Part shown: positions 37,001-52,000 of the stretch, one piece after another | How positions within the stretch are numbered: position 1 is the first letter of the stretch | Layout of the letters: each line of letters begins with the position of its first letter | NCBI GenBank assembly: GCA_030704615.1 | Contig: CM060734.1 | Location: forward strand, 60,900,042-60,964,041 | DNA: 64,000 nucleotides | Source: Takakia lepidozioides | Taxonomy: Eukaryota; Streptophyta; Takakiopsida; Takakiales; Takakiaceae | Direction of reading: 5' to 3' | Notes under the pieces: generated by a model | What the model was told of the DNA's origin: nothing | Database searches by the model: none | Seen by the model: only the letters and a program-made list of their open reading frames with translations | Translations under genes and position numbers: made by a program

Positions 37001-40000
37001 GTCAATTTCTGTTTCCCAATAGTAGACATTATGAGTTGACAAAGAGTAATTCAGGAGATTGAAGAATTTTGGTGGTCTATGTTAGCAGGTAAGGATAACA
37101 CTGTCGACACTCTCGTTCTATTGCAATCGTCCAACACTTATTGCCCTTTTGGATCTTGTAACGGCCATCACTGCCGAGGTGGAGTCTCCAGAGGACAACT
37201 CTCCTCCTTCATCAGGGCAGTCAGATGCAATTGTCAGCACCATCGATGCAACAGCTGTTGAGGATGTGGATGAACATGGAAATATGAAGATACCTTATGA
37301 ACGCAAGGACTCCGTGGTTCAGGGTTTGTTGGGGAAAGGCAAAGATCGGGTGGTGTTTTTGTTGGTTCTGGACATGGAACTTGCCCAGGTTGTTCTGAAC
37401 CTAGACGATGGTACCCAACTGGCGACTCTTTTTCAGGATGACTTGCACACTGAAGTGAAGGTATTGTCTGCAATTTTTTCAAGGGTTTTAACTAGATTTC
37501 ATCAAACTAGCTTCCAGCTGATCGCTACAAGCATTATTTCGAAAACCACTGTTATATGTTCATCAAGCAGTCTCACATATCATGATTTTGAACATGGAAG
37601 GATACCAATTGACTTGGCAAGACCTCCTATGTTTTAGGGTTTCTAGAAGAAATGAATCTGCACGATTTGTGTGAAGGTGATTGTGGGTGATAACTTACCA
37701 CCTATTTACAATGGTTGCACACATCAGCTTTGATAGAGTCTTATGCTATCGGTGTGGTGTATCTAGCTCAGGTGGGGTGTATATCTGTTCAGTTATTGTG
37801 TTGATGTGTGTGCTAGCTTTTCTGGAGCTGTGTTTAGGTATGCCGCACATTATTTACAGTATCTTAGGATCATTGTTCTGTTGCTAGACCACCATGGGAG
37901 GTGTATCTCCAAGTGTTAGATTAAATTCCTTCGGAACTTGGGCTTCATGAAAATATCTATGAAATAAGCACAGTGCTAGTCTGTCTGCCTGCTCCACAAA
38001 ATTGTGCATTTGGGGAACCTGCTGCCTTAGTTTTCATCAAGCTTATGCATCGAAATGCTGTAGACACCAGGGAAGGGTTATTGATACTGTCCGAAGGGAT
38101 CCTCATACTTGACTTACTCGCTGTCATGGACAGATCTTTCCAGCATCCTGGGGCGTTAAAGCTGCTTTGGGGAATTTGCGAATTAGTGATGATAGTGTGG
38201 ATGACTCTCAATATCGGTATATATGCGACATGCGCGATCCAGATGGCACATCGTTTATTGAGGTGTTCCTTTTAGAGACTCTCGAGTAAAATTCAGTTTC
38301 TTTTCATTTTCTAGCTAGAGTTCATCCTTCATTGGACGAAATTCCCTGATTTTGTCGATTCTTTACAGATGAATCCAGCAGGGATCTTAAATTCTTTCAA
38401 TTTGTTTTCTCTCTAGCATTCATCCGTCATTGGAAGAAATTCCCTGATTTTGATGAAGTTGATTCTTTACAGATGAATCCAACAGAGAGCTTATTAGAGA
38501 ATTTTAGTTTCTAAATTCCTTCCTCAGACTTCACCAGGATAATTGAAAGAACTGGAAGAAAGTGGGTGGGTTTTGGGCCCATCATCCCACCCTTCTCCAA
38601 ATGAGAGAAATTTGTTACAGTTACATAAGTGTAATTCAAGGGCATCTTACAGTGGCGGACAGATGTGGTGGTAATTCAAGCTTTTTGCGTTCTCTCAGCT
38701 GTCTCTTTCTGTGTCACATGCTCATATGAAAGATGGTTTCAAAAGCTGAAAAGCTTTGTTTGACTGCCTGTGCTCACAGTTGGAGTTCCTGTCGTTCAAT
38801 CCCGAAGATGAGGATTATGAGGGCTACGAGTACAGCATTAGCGGCAAGCTGTCCGAAGTGCGGCTTGTCTTTCTCAACCGCTTTATTCAGGAGGTGGGTA
38901 GGGTATTCCTGAATGCACATTCACTTCTGGAATTCACTATAGCTTGTTGGAAGGCTTCTCATATTAACAACACCCTCATTGATAACACACCAGGTCTGTG
39001 TCTCCAATGTGTATCATGTCTTGTGGCATGAAAAGATCAGAAGTATAACAGTAGCTGATGATTTAATTGTCCAATTACTACTGACATCTAAAACATTGGA
39101 TGGACTGATAGTAGGTTGTATTTCCCGTGCAGATAACAGCATATTTCATGGGCCTTATTCCACAAGATTCTGGCTATGTGGTGAAGCTGAAGGATCGAGT
39201 GACAGATGTGGAGAAATTTTTCTCACAGTCAGAGATTGAAGGGTCACCATCATTGAAGCTGGACGTGGCACTCACTAAGCCCATCATCATCATGCCGCGA
39301 TCAACCCACAGCACTGAGTAAACTGAATTCTCTTCCAAAGCAGTCCTTTACCACCAATTTTGGAGAATGTTTTAGGCCACAGCTTCTAGATCTCCTGACA
39401 TTCAGATCCTTTCCCATGATCTTGACCAAACCAGTACCAAATCAAGGTTGGACCTTCTAGCACTAAATTTTTCAATCCTATCGTACCAGATTTTGCCACA
39501 GGGTGGGAGCTCTGATCATTGTTCCTTTGACTATAGAAGCCTCTTAGATTTGTTCCTCTTGACACCAAAGGGTCAAACAGGGTTGTTTGTGGAGCAAAAA
39601 TCCTGGTCTGCATCTCCATGACCTTGTGGGCTCGCACACACTCCCACATACCGTGCATGATTCCTTTGGGATTAGGAGGGGCTAATCCAAATCACCATTT
39701 TCAACAGGTCTGTGTTTCCAGTGTAAACCTATTGTAGAGTTGTTCAGCGATGTTATATACCTGATGGTACAATTTGACCTGTTTGTGTGGGCAGTTTTCT
39801 GGAATTGGATATTCTACATATCAACCTCAAAAGCAACTCACAGTGGCTTGTGGGTGACAAGGAAGATCTCGGAGCTGTGCGGCTGGAGACAATCAATCTG
39901 AAGGTGGAATATTCGTTACACAACCGTTCCCAATTTAGTTCCTTGGAGATTCTAGAAGCTGAAAATATATTGGGTTTCCTGCTGGTTTGGCTAAGGTTGC

Positions 40001-43000
40001 AGTGTTTTATGAAGGAAGTTTGTAGGTCCTTCTCATTTTCTTTGACCTGTTGTTGAAAGCTGGTCAATGGCAAGTTTCTTTCTCTCTCACTGATGTCTTT
40101 CACTATGAGGATCAAAAATGCTTGGCAGCCTACCTACACAAGGCCTTCACCCTTAGACAATCGCTAGAACATTAATTGTGGTTTCTGGATTTGTTCCTCT
40201 CTCATGTTTTCTTCCATTTTGTCCCATAAGCTCTACGAGCTTTCCGCGGACGTTATAAAGCACCATTTCATTTCATTTCATAAAGAAAAAGCGGAGAGCT
40301 CTATGAGCTCTCCGTGGACATTATAAAGCACCATTTCATTTCATTTCATTTCTCATAAAGTGCCATTTCGTTTCGTTTCGTTTCATTTCTTTCCGCGGAC
40401 GTTATAAAGTACCATTTCATTTCATTTCCTTGCTTGGCAGCTTACCTGCATGAGGCACTCACCCTTAGACAATCACTCGAGCAATAGTTTTTATCTTTGG
40501 CTCTGGTTTTGTTTCCTCTCTCATGTTCTCTTCCATTTTGTCCCATAAGCTCTATGAGCTTTCCGCGGACGTTATAAAGCACCATTTCGTTTCGTTTTGT
40601 TTCATTTCGTTTCATTTCATTTCTTTCTTTTATTTCTTTCGCGGACGTTACAAAGCACCATTTCATTTTTATTTCTTTCCACTGTCTATTCCTCGGAATT
40701 TTATCTCTCACTGAAGTTCTCCACTATGAGGATCAGAAATGCTTGGCAGCTTACCTGCACGAAGCCTTCACCCTTAGACAATCCCTCGAGCAATAGTTTT
40801 ACTTTTGGCTCTGGTTTTGTTTCCTCACTCATATTGTTTTCAATTTTGTCACATAAGCTCTATGAGCTTTCCGCGGACGTTATAAAGTACCATTTCATTT
40901 CTTTCTTCTGTTTCCTCTCTCATGTTTTTCTTCCATTTTGTCCCATAAGCTCTTTGAGCTTTCCACGGACGTCATAAAGTACCATTTCATTTCATTTCTT
41001 TACCAGGTTCTGATATGATACTTCGACTGTTCTTCCATTAAGTGGTTGTATCTTCGAATGTGGGTATGCCAAAGGCAAACACCATTGCGTGCATTATTAT
41101 GATATACGCCTGGAATCTCTATCAATAGTCAGCCTTTTCTTGGTAGGATCAGTTTTGGTCTGATATATAGGCGACGGACTGGTATATGTACTGGTATATG
41201 CACTCGTATGTAAAGACCAGACCAGTCTGGCAAGTAAATATGCTATACTCCGGTATAGTCTGGTATGTCTGGTATAGTCTGGTATGTAAATATGCTATAT
41301 GAGACACCAGACCAGGCTGGTGTAGACTTCTATATACCAGCCGCCATACCAGTACTCCCCCACCATCTTCCTCATTTGCTGTGGTATGGTATTCTACTTG
41401 TGATATTAGTATTGTATAAAAGTTTTCTATAATTATGTATGTATTGTAGATACGTTATATATAGGACTTTACAAAGTTTGGTTCTCCACTGGATACTTGA
41501 TAACTGTTAAACTTTTAACTGAAAATGGCACTTGAATGGTACCAGTATTGATGCCTGAGACCAGCTGGTATGGCAATCATAATAGTCAGTACTCATATCA
41601 GTATCTAGACAACATATATCTGCCATCATATATGCCAGACTTGTATGAACGTTTGTGAAACCTTTTGTACTCGCACCAGTCTGGTATGTCCTAAAACATG
41701 ATACCAGACCAACACTGGTAGGGATGCCCCACAAAGATGGACAGACTGCCAATTAACCTGCAAGTTGAGGGCTGAAAGAAGAATAACATGCTGCGAATTT
41801 TCGGAATTTACCAGTCAGGATTGCTATATGATGAGGAATTATTGGTTGTTGTTGTGCAGATTGAGGATGTGCACTTGGTTGTTGGTGTTGGCGGCAAGAC
41901 AGGGGAAGGTATCATCCAGGAAGCCAATGGGTTCTCTCTTGTTTTGAGACGACCCCTGCGCGACCTTTGGCATCAAGTCCCAGGTGTGGAGGTTTCAGTG
42001 AAGGTTGAGTCTTTTCCATTCTCCTTTCCTCTGTTCTCTGAATTTTGGAAAGAGAATGAACCACTTTGCTACTAAGCAAAGCTGAACAAACTAGGGGCAG
42101 CTGCTGGTCACCAGTCTTCTCGAAGGACAATCAGCATTTCCACCTAAGCTAACAATTGACAGTTAGAAGTAATACCCAGTTTTCCCCTGATCCTCAACAC
42201 ACACTGGGTCTCCTCAGTGCTTCAGAATTTCTCCGGCCCGGCAGTGTGAAGTTGGCAGGTGGGAGAACACCAATTGAGAAAGAGAGGCAGAGACCTTCCC
42301 ACTCTTGTCAGCATAAGGCCACAAAGTAGTCTACATTGGGAACTCAAGGAGCTTATGGTCCTTGTTGTTCAGACATCACCCTCTCAAACAAGAGTAGCCT
42401 AGAGGGAATGGACACAAGTCAACCCGAAATCTCATTCCAGTACTCTTGTTATTTATGTCCTTTTCCTTTCAGCATTTTGGTGGGGACATGACACTGAGAC
42501 TGTTTCCAGGGGTTTTGGTAGCACTTGTTGAAACTCTGTGAGGTATGACACTACAGGGCCAGATGATGCTGAAATTTATCAACTGAAATTGACCATAGAA
42601 TAATTTTCAAGTCTAGTCCATCTTTTGAATCAGCTAGGATGCCAGAACAATATGCTGTGCAGTATGCTATGTAATAGTAAGAATAGTCACATTTTCCTGG
42701 GGATCTTGGTGCCTTGTTTTGCTACAGATTGAGGAGTTAAAGGCTGCCTTGTCAGATAAAGAGTACCAGGTGATAACTGAATGTGCAATCAGCAATATGG
42801 CAGAGACTCCAAATTTACCCACTTCCTTATTCGGGAGTAAGGGAAAAGACCAGAACAAGCACCTTCAGGATATTCAGACTCCTGATGCGACAGTGCCCGA
42901 GGCAAAGTATCGGGAGGTTACTGTAGTTAATGGCACACTGGATAATGCAGGTCCACTGGATAACACAGGCTCGCAGGAAAATGCAGAAAGTTCATCTCCT

Positions 43001-46000
43001 GAGAAGCCCTACACTACAGTCAAAGTGGGCGTTGAAATTGATCTGGTTGAACTTGGATTGTTCATGGGGGGTACCAGGGATGCTGCTCTTGCCACCATTC
43101 AGGTACTTTGTGTTTGTGTCTCCCTCTACACCCGTGGGCTCAAGCAAAGAGAAAAGTTTGAAGTCATGTATTTCTCTTGATGAGTAAGAGAAAGATGCAT
43201 GGATTCTAGGGGCTGTGGCTGCTGCCCTCTGCATTGGCCTTTCCTGGATTTTATGTGTTATCTCCAGCACTGTTTGCTCATATTGGGGTTCTCTGTTGAG
43301 GTCCTCTCATCGGGGCATCTGCCTGTTTTGTCTCTGTCTCATTGTTTGAAGTTGATTAGCTTGTGGTTTGACTGCATTAAGAAGGCTCTGATTGCTGACC
43401 CTGTTGACAGCATACCTTGATGATGAGTGTGGTTTTTCCCTATTAAGTTTGTTCCAGGATGAGAAAGTAGTACGGAACTCATAAGACAATTGCCATAGCC
43501 TAGTAAGTAGTAGAGTGAAACTTTATAACGACCACAGGCTTAGAGAAAGATCCTCCACATAGTCTTTCCTATGGATTTCACAAAGGTAGAAGCTGGAAAT
43601 TCAAGAGCTGTTCTTCTTTTTAGTTTCCGTTTTATGGAATCCAGGGCGCCACTTTTCTAACTGTTTAGAGATAGCCAATCCCTCACAGATGAGTTTTATT
43701 AAGAGGATCAGACATGCCTGGCAGCAATCTAAATGAGGCTCCCCACCTTAGAGGATCTCTCGAAGTTGAGTTCTATTTTTTGGGCTGCTTATTGGGGGTC
43801 CCATCTTTCTCTCCCTTGTCCCAGAAGCTCTTTGAGCTTTCTGTGGACATTAGAAGCTTCTTTCTTCCTGTATCATTTCATTTCATTTCATTTCTGTTCA
43901 AGGACACTTGCATGCTGACAAGAAAGGTTGAGATTGCAGGTGAGTGGAGTGTGGGCATCATACAAAGCAAATTCAGTGGAAGTTACAATTGTGATGGCAA
44001 CATTGGAGAGATTAAATATCAAAGATGATCGGGAGGGTACTGAGGCAGAGATGCGATATATGATTGGTAATGCAGATGAAAAAGACCCAAGCACACTGGA
44101 GGGAAAACTTTACCAGGCACCAAAACAGAAACAATTGAGTGCATTGGATACACCCTCATGTAGTCAGCGTCGCTGCAGGTCAGTGAGTAATATCTCTCTC
44201 AGAGATGTGGGTTTGCATTGCTGTACATGCGGTTTTCAGGACAAGACTCCCTAACATACAAGACATTAGTGATAATGGTCATGACATACTCATTGAAATA
44301 CTCCATTGTCCCTCGTTACCATATACTGAACAACAGAGTGTTTATTTCCATCTAATCCTGAAATGAATGGTAGAGTGATTGTATCGATCATTGCTGATAA
44401 CCCTCAGGATGCTCCATGTGTCCTCTGATAGTTTCTCCTGTGTCCTTACACAGGCAATTGACCATCAGAGGAATCTGTAAAGGCTTCATTGGTGATTCAA
44501 AGAAAAATGAGGTTACTGAACAGAACTGCTGGTGCAGGTCAGCTCTCACAATGCTGAGTATGGATGCAAAGCTCAGCCCTACACAGCAGTCAATATTATT
44601 GCGCATTCAGCGCCCCCGTCTCGTGGTGGCTTTTGATTTTTTGTTGGCAGTTGCTGAATTTTTCATCCCGTCCATCCACACAATGCTCTCAGAAGGAAAG
44701 GGCGATGAAAATCCATTGGATCTCATGAATGGCATCTATCTGACTGAGCCAGTTTATAAGCAAAAGGATAAAGAGATGTCAATATCACCAAAGAAGCCAC
44801 TAATTGCTGACAGTGAGGGTGTGGATGAGTATGTTTATGATGGACAAGGAAACCACCTCCACTTGCTAAGTCGGAAGGGAACAGATCTTTCTGATTTTTC
44901 TCCAGAGGCACTTATATTTATTGGCGATGGAAAGAGGGTCATCTTCAGGAATGTTATCATCCAGGTATGCTCAATGCTTTGTGGAAAATTCCCTGTTTGT
45001 CGGCTGAATCCTTAACCTGCACATATACTTGTCTTCTTTTAGTCAGTGATGCATATTATTAGCTCATTTGTAGTTAACTGTGGTGTTTATTGGCCAGCCA
45101 TTGAAGAATACTCGACATTAGTTTGAGTTGGAAGGAGAAGGACCATAACCTGTTGTGTTTCTGTTTTGTGGGTAGAATGGAGACTACCTTGATTCATGCA
45201 TTTATCTGGGGAGCAACAGCAGCTACTCAGCATCAGAGGATGATGGTGTGTTCATGGAAGGCCCCCCAGAGGAGTCCGTGGATGAGACCTCCTTAAAGGA
45301 CACAGCATTTGAAGGTGGAGATGCTGGTGGCTCGCAGGGGCAGGCTGGGCCCAAACCTCCAACGGAACTAGTTTTTGAGTTGCAGGTGAGAGCTTTATAA
45401 ACTTAAAAACTTCTTTTTAAGGAGCTGATTCTTGTTTGTATGGCCTGGAAGGACTGGCCGATCATATTCATACCCTTCAAAGCTGATATCATTACATAAG
45501 AAACCATATGTGGGAACATGTTTGGAGAAACCAACATATGAATTTCATTTTGTGATTGCAGGGGTTTTGGTCTTCCAAAAAGTAGGACAGACAACTGGCT
45601 AATGATTGTGATTAGATGAATTGCCTAAATTGTGTCTAATTTGAGAACCTTAGAAGGAATTACTGAAATAAAAGCTTTGATTGCAGTTTGTATTGTTTCT
45701 CAGGTGCAATAATCATGCATATATGATGTTACTGCTCAATAGTGAAGGGCGATGGAGGTGGGATCATCTGTGGAAATCGGTATAGACTGGAAGAATGACA
45801 GATTTAGGAAGAAGTGGTACTTGAAAAGAAAAGACAAGTTCTCAGTCTGGTACTGGTCTGTGCAGGCTATTGCTCCAGAGCTTACTTTCTATGACAGCCT
45901 CAAACGACCATCTGAACCGCTCCTTCTTCCTGAGAGGCTGCTCCATGCAACCATGAATGTATTTTCCAGGTGAGAAACTCAGGAAGTTCTTCAACTAGTT

Positions 46001-49000
46001 GTGCAAATCATTTCAGTGCACCGTGAATCGCATATCTTGTATGCACTAACATGGATGTGCAACCTGCTTAAGTTCAATTTACAACTGGGGTAGCAGGTTG
46101 ATTCAATGCCTTTTATCATAGTTACTGTCTGATGCACTTTCTTGCCCACATCCTGTTTGGCGTTAAATCTTATGGACACTCTTATCTCCTCAGTGTAGCT
46201 GCAAATCTATATTTCTATTTGACGTGGAAAAGCTGAAATTGCACTCCAGATTCCTATGGATGTCAGAATGATGGCGTGAAACCGCGTGGGTCCTTGCAGA
46301 TTCTGTTTGAGGGGAGATGACATGGAGTTGAATGCAAATTTAAATGGCTTCACTGTTGAATCCAGCAGTGGTGTAAGAGTCGTGGAACCTTTTGATGCAA
46401 CTGTGAAGTTCTCCAGTGTATCAGGAATACAAAACATCCATGTCGGTATGACAGAAATTTACAGCAATTTCTCCTTCAGTGTCTTACAGCTCATGCTGCG
46501 GCTTCAGGATGATATTATGTCATTCATGCGTATCACCTCAGAACAGACCACAGTGGAATGCTCTGAGTTTGACAGGATCTGGGCCAATGACAGTAAGTCC
46601 TCCCTACTAATTTCCCTGCAAGTACATAGCACAAGTGAATAAATTTCTTTTTTTGTTGAACGGTATTTTCTGATTGTGTTCTCTTCATGAAGATGCATGT
46701 TAGGCCTGAGTCAATTGATGTATGTGCCACAGGACTGGACGTAAACTCAGGAGGGCATAACATTGCTTTCTGGCGACCTCGACCTCCTCCTGGTTTTGCC
46801 GTTCTTGGAGATTGTTTCACTCTTGTGTAAGTTCCATCTGGTCGTCAGCTGAATTTTATGTAAATACAGAAAGCAGACGATGAGGTGGTAGAGCTACAAG
46901 TGTTGAGGCTCACAAGTCACCTGTTCCTTCTCACTATCAGCCTCTGCTTTGTGCAACTTTGTGTCTCAGACGGTGTAAGCTTACAAGGTCTAATATTTTG
47001 GTGTTTGGTCTCACACTTTGGACAACCAGGGATGAACCTCCATCAAAAGGTGTTATCGCACTAAACATGGGTTTGGCACGAGTGAAGAGACCTGTGGATT
47101 TCAAGCTTGTTTGGTCGTCTTCCAAACTCTCCTCTGCTCACCGCAGCAACCAGGCTAATGGAACTGGCAATGGAGACGACAGAGTAGATGAAGGAGCAAA
47201 TGGTCTAAACCAAGCAGAGGAAGATGAAAGCAAATGGCGTGATGAAGATCCACAGGAGTGCTGTGTGTGGTTGCCAGTGCCACCCCCAGGTTATGTTGCA
47301 CTTGGTTGTGTAGCTTCGAGAGGGCAGGATCCTCCCCTCCAGAGTACATCGTTGTGTGTTTTGGCTGTCCTTGTAACGTCTTGCAACATGAAGGACTGCA
47401 TATACATCTCAGGCCAGCAATGGTGGGTTTCTGTTTGTGATCTCAATTGTAACTAAGGGAGTGGGAGTCTGTCATTTTTGGTTTCCAAGTGTCGAGTGAG
47501 ATCAGGTCCCACTCAGACCTTCCAACATGGCGTATGTGCTAGTCAACCTCATCATAGTATTCTTCATGCAATGTGTTTTAGAAAATTGCAGGCAACAGCT
47601 TCAATATCTTAAGGACATGTACTTGTCGGGACTTTATTTTCTTCTCACCCACTGTTGATTGCTTAATAGATATTGTAGATAAACTGGAAATCATCTTCGA
47701 ATCAACTCCGTGGAACTATGTTGATCCCCGGTCACTTGTGTGCACTACCCTCTATGTGCTTCTAAACTGCTTATATTGTCAGTCGCAATCACAACAGATG
47801 TTTGGAGTTTCAGAGCTCTCCATCATTCTTGAAATTGAGGCTAAGTTACATGTTGCTCTGCAATCTTCAGGGCAAGCAATTTTGTCTTGGCTTGCAGTTT
47901 AGGGATCGTCATTTTATGGCAAATTTGTGTTTTCAGTGACGGGAGCTCGGATTTTGAGAGACAATGGGCTTTCTGGCGAGTGGACAATTCGATGGGCTCC
48001 TTTTTTGTGCAAGCTGGAATGGACTCTATGACCAGATGCAAGGGTTATGAGCTGCGGCATGTGATTGTTGGTTATGGCCAGTATACCAAGCCTTCAGCAG
48101 TTTCAAAGCCTATTTCAAGAGTGTCAAGTACTGTTTCTCCAATGATTGAAGCTGTGGGGGACCAGCCTGGGGCATCTCCTGGGGCATGTGAAAGACAATT
48201 AGCGCTTGGGGTTTCTTTGGGTCGGATCTCTGAAAATGTGGCACGATTCAAGCTGATCTGGTGGGATAAGGGTTGTGGTTCAAGGGTTGGAGTCTCTCTC
48301 TGGAGGCCAATTGTGCCACCCGGGTGTGCAATGTTGGGTGATTTGGTGGTCGCCGGGTACGGATATGATCATATATCCACCTTGATAACTGGCTTGTTCA
48401 TTTATTCACAGTTACAACTTCCAATCTTGGAAGCATTAAATTAAAAGCTGGGCACAAGAAGTTAGTAATATTGATTTTGGTTATTGAATAGCTAAGTTCT
48501 GGTTTTGGATTACTATAGAATAGATTTCCCATATAGCTAGCTCTCAGCTACAACCATAAGATTTCTCTGCAGGAATTCCTGGACAATGCCACAAAGGGAT
48601 GTCACATTTCCATCTCATGAAGCCGTATTCTTGATAATGTGAATTCCGAGAGAGCCCATGATATGTATCTAGAGTGTGTGCTTAGGTGATTGTTCAGAGT
48701 TTACTGTTTTCTATAGGTTATGCAATAATGAAAACATGTGGGAAGAGATCCTCATTATAATTGTACTTTTAGCAGCCCTAAGTTCTCTTGATCCCAGCCT
48801 TAGTTTGTGGGGATTGAGGGTAATCTCTGGGTACTGACACCACTGGGAAAACTGCTGTAACTTAGTTTTGAGAAGAGCAGGTCTGACCGGATTAGGAAGG
48901 TCCTGCGTGATTCGGTCCTGCTCCTCAACAACTGTAGGCATGGCTTTGACGAATTGCTTATTTTTAAACTGCAGATACGAACCTCCAAGTATGGGTTTAG

Positions 49001-52000
49001 TGTTGCGCTACACATCTGCGCTTCTGTGTAAACCTCTACAATTCCAGGAGCGAGGTTATATTCCAAAGAGGAGAGGCATGGAGGCTGTTTATTTCTGGTA
49101 TCCTGTCCCACCACCAGGCTACGCCACGCTCGGATGCATTGCAAGCAAGACCCCTTTGGCCGAGGGGGATGGTGCTGATACTGTGCTCTGTGTGCGCAAT
49201 GAACTTGTCACCAGTGTCAACTTTGTGGCTCATTCTATTTGGGATTCTTCATGTCTTAAGAGTGGTAATCAAGTGCTGAGTATATGGCCAGTGGAAAATG
49301 AGGTGAGCAGCACACGATGTATGAGCAACCTTAGTGTTCTGGTTTCGCATCTTTAACCCAGATGTGAGCTTGTTAGTCTGCTGCTGAATTGCTGCAAGTC
49401 AAGCTACTTGCTGGTTGCTGTGGCAACTGGTCCATTTCACAGATGACAGTAATATCATTGATTTCTGTATGCAGTAATATCTTTGCCAAATTCCTCCAGA
49501 ATCTCAAGTACTGATGGAAGATTTGAATGCTTCATGGGTAATGGGCATTCTATGAGTTTTGGTAAGCGGTATTTATTCATGTTGAGTTGAAAGTCATGTT
49601 TGTGTGGGTTTGGGTTTTTTGGGGTTGGTGTCCTAGAGCAAAACCTTCTTTGTGCGGCATGGTCTCAAGCGCCCACCAAAGAGGCTCGCGCTCGACCTGG
49701 CTGACCTGAGAGGGAACACTGGACCAGACAATTTGACGATTGATGCAGAAGTGAAATGCATCTCAGTGACCTTCTTTGACGACTTCGGTGGACTTGTAAG
49801 CCCCAGAATCTTTAAGAGGATGCTTAGTACAGACTGCTGTGGCAAGTTGTATTTGTTGTACAGAGGGTTAATTCTGTTGACAAATTTCAAGATTGTCGAG
49901 TTTAAGTATTCTCAAAACTTCCTGAATCCCACTATCAGTGGATTTATTAATCAGATTTTCCCTGTTTCAAGATATGGGTTTAATAGTGATAGGAATTTGT
50001 TAACAGAAATTTTTTGTCGAATTTGTATCTATTGCTGGGCAGATGGCTCCATTGCTGGACTTCACTGTGAGTGGGATCCAGTTTAGCTTACATGGACGGA
50101 TGGAAGCATTGAGCACAACAGCAAATTTCTCACTGTTGGCAACAACTTACAACGGAAAATATGATGCCTGGGAACCTATTGTTGAGCCTTGCGAAGCATT
50201 TGTCAGGTTTGAATCATTAGAATTGCTTCAACTCATGCGGGTTGGTTTAGTAGGCTTCACAATGAAGTTTGGAAATCCATCAGAAGCCATGACTCAAAAC
50301 ATCTTTCCAGTTCAAACTGAAGACACAAGTGTTGCACTAAATGTAATGATTGTCTAAACGTTTGCACTCTCGGATAGAGACTGGCAGATGGGAAAACCTG
50401 CAGTGGGAGGACCGCCTCTGTCCAGCTCGCACAGGGCGCAACCAGGAAATTCAAACTGAAGAACACTTCTTCTTCCATTGCCCCCTATACTATGAGATCC
50501 GTGGGAGATTCCATTTTCTATTCCTTGGAACCCAATCTCTCACTGAGGTCTTTCACTATGAAGATCAGAAATGCTTGGCAGCCTACCTGCACGAGCATTC
50601 ACCCTTAGACAATCACTAGAACAATAGTTCTTAACTCTCTGGTTTCCTGTTTTCTCTCATGTTTTTCTTTCCATTTTGTCCCATAAGCTGTATGAGCTTT
50701 CCGCGGATGTTCTACAGCACCATTTCATTTCATTTCATTTCTCTCTTGTTGAGGGCCCTGCTTTTTATTTACTACTTCCTTTTGTCCTTTATGCTCTTTG
50801 AACTTCCTGTGGACGTTTCTAAAATATATATATCTTGCATAGATGACATTATGTCTGCTGTGTTGGTGTTGGCAGATTTGAGTATACTAGTGATCCAAAT
50901 GATAAAGAGCTTCCAACAGTATCCCGTGTTCGTGTGAATGCTACGAGTGATTTGAATGTAAATGTTACCACTGCAAATACAAACATGTTCCTGGAGGCCT
51001 ATGCCAGCTGGACAAATATGAGTCGCATTGAGGAGGGCTCCAAGAAACAGCTGTTGCAGGTTTGCAATGTGTAGCTTCCCTTCCTTTTCTTTGCAGTCTT
51101 TTGCCTCGGCTGGTCTTTCAATAGCTTTATAAGAACCTTTTTCTGCTTGCAGTTCTGGGGGCGAAGCCATCAAGCAAGAAAATATGGATTTCTTCTTTCA
51201 AAACTCTTTCACCATTTGGGCCCTACAATAGAATTTTTAAGATATCAAGGAACATGCATACTTCCAAAATGGTTCTCAAAATTCAGGGTTTGGAAAGGCA
51301 GACGAGTGTTTTCTCATTTCCAACCTCCAGGGCTCTCTAAGAAAGTGTAACTGTCAGGATACCTTACAGTGAATCTAACAACTCCTCGCATTTTGATATG
51401 GGATAACTTCTGGTGCTAGTAGGTTGGTACCTAACAAAACAAATTTCCATGAATCAGGACCAAAGTAGATCCAGCAAGCGAGCCCTTACCCCGAAGTCCT
51501 CACGTATAAGTCTGGGAAAGAAGGCAATGGACGTGAAGAACAAGAAGAGCTTAAATATCATCATCCACAATGAGATTGGCGAGCAACTGTACCTTCGTGT
51601 TGTTGAATCCAGTGGTTGGCCTAAAGTTATCCCTCTGCCATCTGGAGGGGTAGCATCAGTGAAACTGCCCACTTCTCGTAGGATTCAAGACCCTGTCACA
51701 AAGGAGTCACCAAAGCGACCTCCTGTGAAATTTGTGGCTCTTCTAATCGCGAATGCAGAGGTGTGTTATCACTTTCTACTAGTTCTGGAAGCGTAGTATG
51801 GGGTGCATAGGTGGTAGTGTAAGGGTGTGTCTGGGGTTTCATAAAAGTTGTGCGAAGGCTATTTGGGCAATGTGGTTTTGCAAGTTGCACCTCTGAGTGA
51901 CATCTGGGTAATTTGCCCATTTTACAAGTAAGTGGTCTGTTTGTAGCTTCCAGAGGATGAGGGCATTGGGGGACGGGAGTATATGGCAGCTGTTCGCATT

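Noticed and set aside
40078-41001. CRISPR-like array
   Set aside because: The repeats are LINE 3' ends of uneven length and spacing in plant nuclear DNA.
44538-44964. Shorter form of VPS13 exon 33 starting at 44,538
   Set aside because: The frame is compatible, but the acceptor lacks a pyrimidine tract; 44,454 is better. Alternative use remains possible.
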